DNA of 64,000 bases, from contig NZ_BBMC01000006.1 in NCBI RefSeq assembly GCF_000971255.1, positions 158,303-222,302 of the forward strand, read 5' to 3'. The position numbers and the translations under genes were made by a program. The notes under the pieces are model-generated. The model made no database searches and was not told where the DNA came from. It saw only the letters and a program-made list of their open reading frames with translations. Below, one piece after another: positions 61,049 through 64,000 of the stretch. Each line of letters begins with the position of its first letter. Position 1 is the first letter of the stretch. This DNA comes from Demequina rhizosphaerae (GTDB taxonomy: Bacteria > Actinomycetota > Actinomycetes > Actinomycetales > Demequinaceae).

Positions 61049-61209
61049 CGCCTTGCTGGGAGTCCCAGTCGGCCCTTGCGGGCCCTCCCTGAGGGACCTT
61101 CCCCAACATAACTGGCTCGATTTCCGAACAAGCCTGTGGTGGCCGGTTCGGAGAAGTCCGAGGTAGACCGGCTACCTGGAGCGTTGGCCTCCGCCGCGAC
61201 AGGTTCACC

Positions 61210-61328
61210 CTACGCGACGAGGTCCAATGCTCGACGCCTAAACTCCGGCGACTTCGGTGCGGGCATTCGTGGGACTCCCTTCCAAGACGATCATCGCCTC
61301 AGATCAGGTGTCCACGGAAGCGGGTCAG
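61210..61328 (-). mobile_element. Left-end remnant of an IS3-family element with the first codons of orfA
   Basis: Reading the minus strand, a terminal TGACCCGC at 61328 is followed by an ATG at 61266 and 18 codons (MPAPKSPEFRRRALDLVA) resembling the start of IS3/IS481-type OrfA, then a stop. The rest is lost. 61049-61209 and 61329-61385 hold no gene. Confidence 0.6.
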
Positions 61329-61385
61329 GCTCCGCGAGATGTCTGGGGGCCTGGCGCAGAGCGCGACCTGTGGCGCGGTCGCCCT

Positions 61386-62159
61386 TCAGCTACGCGCAGG
61401 TGATGTTGCCGATACCGATTTTCGTTCGCATGATCCTGGGATCGCCTGATCGAGTGCAGGGCACACGGCGGCGTACTCGCTGTAGCCGTTTTGCTTGCAG
61501 CCTGCGCCTCGCGAGACGACTCCGGCAATGCGCCCATCGGCGTCTACCAGTGGCCCGCCGGAGTCGCCTGAACAGACGTCTTGGCCCACGGCCCGGGCGC
61601 AGATCGTTTCAGGCTTGGACGGCTCCGCAGGGGTAGCGCCGGCCTCGGCGCAGTGGGACCCCGCGACGATGTCGACCTCGGTGGCGTGAAGCCCACACGT
61701 GCGAATGCCGCTGGATTGCACGGTGGCCCACCCGAGCGCTGCGTACTCGACGTTGATGGCCACGGGCTGGGTCGCATCGAAGTCGTCCCGGATCGGAAGG
61801 ATGGCGAGGTCGCCGCGGTCCTTACCTGTGTCATAGGGCTCGCCCACATTCAGGCGCGTCGCACCGTCGGCGTCGCATGTGCCATTTGGCAGTACAACGA
61901 CATCGACGCTGCCCATGTCGAGGCAGTGCGCTGCTGTCACGACCACGCCATCGACGATGCCCGCGCTGCACACGGCGCCTGTAGTGAGGGCGTCGAGCGA
62001 CGTGCCCTCGAATACGACGAGCGCCGGCGCGTCGACCACCGGCCCCCAGTCCAGCTGCTGCGCAGAGCCATCGTCGTGAGTGCAAGCGGCAAGCGCCAAC
62101 GCAACGAACCCGGCGAGCACGGCGGCTCGTGCTGGATGCGCTCGACTCTCGCGGCTCAT
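61386..62159 (-). CDS. Trypsin-like serine protease lipoprotein
   Basis: 257 residues from ATG 62159, which overlaps the upstream stop (ATGA). Leader ending in lipobox LAAC near residue 25. S1 catalytic triad: TAAHC, the Asp in GDLAIL, and GDSGGP. The oxyanion and pocket segment GVVSRGAGCKQNGYSEY is normal, so the enzyme may be active at the cell surface. It is coupled to a second lipoprotein and flanked by IS remnants, so it may be acquired. Confidence 0.9.
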   Translation of the reverse strand: MSRESRAHPARAAVLAGFVALALAACTHDDGSAQQLDWGPVVDAPALVVFEGTSLDALTTGAVCSAGIVDGVVVTAAHCLDMGSVDVVVLPNGTCDADGATRLNVGEPYDTGKDRGDLAILPIRDDFDATQPVAINVEYAALGWATVQSSGIRTCGLHATEVDIVAGSHCAEAGATPAEPSKPETICARAVGQDVCSGDSGGPLVDADGRIAGVVSRGAGCKQNGYSEYAAVCPALDQAIPGSCERKSVSATSPARS

Positions 62160-62776
62160 TCGCCGCACGGTTCAGTGGAGGTGCCGCACATGTACAGCTC
62201 GGATGGGATCTCGAGTCGATAATCGGATCCCTCGACCACGTATGAGATCCCGACCCCGCGCCAACCCCCACCCGTGGTGTCGAGCGCTCGCAGTCCCACG
62301 ACGAGCCCCTGTTGAGGGTCGTTCGAACCGCATCCCGAGGTGATCGGCGTGGCCTCTGCGGGCCCGAGCTCATCCCCCTCGGCGAGGTCGGGAGGGTATC
62401 CCGCTTTGGAGATGAACAGGAGGCTTTCGCTGCCAAGTGTCAAGACCAAAGGGGGAAGCACCTCGACCTCGCCCACACTGTTGAGTGGCTCGACTGCGGT
62501 GATCGTCGCCTGTGCGTCGCCGTCCACGCAGAGGTGGAACCCGAAGGACGTAGCCGACTCAGTTTCGGTCCACCACGAGACGACCGTCGACCAGTCCGCT
62601 CCATCGGGGACGAAGTCGGAGTCGACGCCATAGTGCAGCGGTTGATCCACGTCATTGTTGATTGCAGCGTCCGGATACACCTGATCGCTGTCGTCGGCGC
62701 CACAGGCACTCAACGCGGCCACTACAACAGTTGTGGCTACACACCATCGCAAAGACCGCGCAATGGCACGAGCCAC
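62156..62776 (-). CDS. Lipoprotein of unknown function
   Basis: 206 residues from GTG 62776, chosen because AAGGGA lies seven bases upstream and it gives a normal leader (RSLRWCVATTVVVAALSAC) with lipobox. The mature part is acidic, beta-rich and not recognised. Co-translated with the protease, so it could be its partner or inhibitor. 62777-62905 is its leader region, ending at the IS border. Confidence 0.78.
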   Translation of the reverse strand: MARAIARSLRWCVATTVVVAALSACGADDSDQVYPDAAINNDVDQPLHYGVDSDFVPDGADWSTVVSWWTETESATSFGFHLCVDGDAQATITAVEPLNSVGEVEVLPPLVLTLGSESLLFISKAGYPPDLAEGDELGPAEATPITSGCGSNDPQQGLVVGLRALDTTGGGWRGVGISYVVEGSDYRLEIPSELYMCGTSTEPCGE

Positions 62777-63029
62777 GCGTTCATCCCTTGCCACGGATGC
62801 GGCCTGCGGACCCCGGGTAGGCGTTATTGCCACACATCGTCTTCGAGGTGCTCTGCTTGAAATACAGGGTGTGGCTCGAGCTGTACTGGCTCTTCGAGGT
62901 AACACTGACCCGCCCCGATGATTTGGTCCACGTCGACTGCGAGTGGGTCGTGATTCCGGGGCCCTCGAGGGCGATCTGGACTGGTCCAGTCAGCGTGTTG
63001 GTAGTCACCCTCATCCACCCCCTCTCACG

Positions 63030-63908
63030 TCACACGGGCTGCCGTGACACGGGTGTCGTAGCTGCCTGCTCGGCACAGTAGCGCGCGAACGCCGCCGGGG
63101 TCCGCATCTGCAAACCAGAATGGGGTCGCTCGGTGTTGTAATGCCGCACCCACTGCCCGATCAGGACGCGGGCCTCCGTCAGCGAGTGCAGCACCTCTCG
63201 ATGCAGCAGCTCGTCCCTCATCGACCCGTTGAAGCGCTCGATGAAGCCGTTCTGCTGCGGGCTGGCCTTGGCGACCTGCACCGGCCTCACCCCCAGCTCA
63301 CGCAGCCATCCCAGCAGCGATGTGGCGATGAACTCCCGTCCGTTGTCCGACCGGATCACTTCGGGTCGACCATGCTCGGCGAAGACCCGCTCCAGGACGC
63401 GTCGCACCCCGGCCGCGCCGATCGAATAGTCGACGTCGTAGCCGACACAGACCCTCGTGTACTCGTCGACGATGTTGAGGACCCGCAGCGCCACCCCACG
63501 CTCGGTACGCACGGACATGAAGTCGTACGACCACACATGCCCCGCCCGCAGCGCTGGCAACGCCCACAAGGCATGCTCATCCGAACCCAACGCCTTCTGA
63601 CCAGCACCTTTACGCCGCGAGGGCACCTGCAACCCCTCCGCCCGCCACAACCGCTCGACCCGTTTGACGTTGACCTGCCAGCCATCCGCGACCAGCCCCG
63701 CATGGACCCGCCGATACCCCCACCGCGGATGAGCGTCGGCGATCACGCGCATCGCGGCCACCAGGCGCGCCTCGAAGTCCGACGCCACCGGCACGTACCG
63801 CTGGCTCGAGCGATGCTGCCCCACCACCAAGCAGGCACGCCGCTCCGACACCTTGAAACGGCGCACCAGCCGCGCCACGGCAGCCCGGCGGCGAGCCGGG
63901 CTCACCAA
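63030..63908 (-). CDS. IS3-family transposase OrfB (DDE integrase core)
   Basis: 292 residues from a TTG. HTH_21-like N-terminus (GYRRVHAGLVADGW) and rve domain with DFMSVRT (first Asp), RSDNGREF (second Asp) and NGFIERFNGSMRDE (Glu region). Normally made as an OrfAB fusion by -1 frameshifting; the slippery GGGAAAT (63914-63908) lies just before the OrfA stop and would join the frames exactly here. Looks intact. Confidence 0.93.
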   Translation of the reverse strand: MVSPARRRAAVARLVRRFKVSERRACLVVGQHRSSQRYVPVASDFEARLVAAMRVIADAHPRWGYRRVHAGLVADGWQVNVKRVERLWRAEGLQVPSRRKGAGQKALGSDEHALWALPALRAGHVWSYDFMSVRTERGVALRVLNIVDEYTRVCVGYDVDYSIGAAGVRRVLERVFAEHGRPEVIRSDNGREFIATSLLGWLRELGVRPVQVAKASPQQNGFIERFNGSMRDELLHREVLHSLTEARVLIGQWVRHYNTERPHSGLQMRTPAAFARYCAEQAATTPVSRQPV

Positions 63909-64000
63909 TTTCCCCGGGTCAAGTCCTTCAACATGCTGATGTCCAGAGCCTGCTCCGCCACGATGCGCTTCAAACGGGCATTCTCGGCCTCCAGAGCCTT
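63902..64000 (-). CDS. IS3-family OrfA, C-terminal end
   Basis: The last 32 codons plus stop: LEAENARLKRIVAEQALDIS followed by MLKDLTRGNW, the leucine-zipper end typical of IS3 OrfA. N-terminal HTH lies outside the window. Stop TGA at 63904-63902 overlaps the OrfB start. Confidence 0.88.
   Translation of the reverse strand, partial: KALEAENARLKRIVAEQALDISMLKDLTRGNW

Larger units (their letters stand above)
62906..64000 (-). mobile_element. IS3-family insertion sequence (right part; continues past the window)
   Basis: The right end begins TGACCCGCCCCGATGATTTG at 62906. It contains OrfB and the end of OrfA. Its last ~175 bases are the parent of the B repeats at 26885, 27229 and 28158. Confidence 0.88.

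Overview
The window is high-GC DNA (roughly 70% by eye) with tightly packed, often 4-bp-overlapping genes, GTG and TTG starts, PLP-dependent glycogen phosphorylase, CYTH-CHAD and Ser/Thr-kinase genes. This fits an actinobacterium, most likely of the order Micrococcales; the genus cannot be fixed from sequence alone.

Region 1 (1-25.5 kb) is mostly core genome. In order it holds a large Ig-like-repeat membrane protein (cut by the window start) coupled to a Ser/Thr kinase, glycine dehydrogenase gcvP, and an envelope/polysaccharide block (GT2, flippase-like membrane protein, nucleotide-sugar epimerase, GT4, rmlB, rmlA). A two-gene restriction-modification module is wedged between GT4 and rmlB. 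Then come glgP, a LMW phosphatase, CYTH-CHAD, an S4 RNA-binding protein, a YgjV-like/GNAT-like fusion, a threonine-aldolase-family enzyme, a YchJ-like protein, a PiT phosphate transporter with a small partner, and a Pcm-like methyltransferase.

Region 2 (25.5-29.7 kb) is a graveyard of mobile elements. Three orphan copies of the right end of an IS3-family element (B repeats, 26885, 27229 and 28158) alternate with three copies of another repeat (A repeats, 25675, 27403 and 29199) and with truncated or chimeric orphan genes. A truncated transposase and strong terminator hairpins complete it. The same parts recur at 60.7-64 kb, where the intact B end belongs to an IS3 element running off the window.

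Region 3 (29.7-32.1 kb) holds two NAD(P)-dependent oxidoreductases and a small unknown gene.

Region 4 (32.2-56.5 kb) is the centrepiece: an agar-utilisation locus. A secreted GH50 beta-agarase, a GH117 3,6-anhydro-L-galactosidase, a LacZ-type GH2 and a second divergent GH2 depolymerise agar oligosaccharides. An ABC importer (solute-binding lipoprotein and two permeases, no ATPase) takes them up. An aldehyde dehydrogenase, an enolase-superfamily cycloisomerase, a PfkB kinase and a KDPG/KDPGal aldolase form the 3,6-anhydro-L-galactose route to pyruvate and glyceraldehyde 3-phosphate; an aldose 1-epimerase serves galactose. A LacI regulator sits inside the locus, and AACCGGTT-type operators lie before the agarase, importer, lacZ, second GH2, cycloisomerase and aldehyde dehydrogenase operons. 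The last operon also carries an unexpected set: two CaiB-type CoA transferases, an enoyl-CoA hydratase and a solute-binding-protein homologue with no signal peptide.

Region 5 (56.9-60.5 kb) is an IclR-led operon of three dehydrogenases, probably for another sugar acid or polyol. Region 6 (60.5-64 kb) is the second mobile-element zone, carrying a translationally coupled lipoprotein and trypsin-like lipoprotein.
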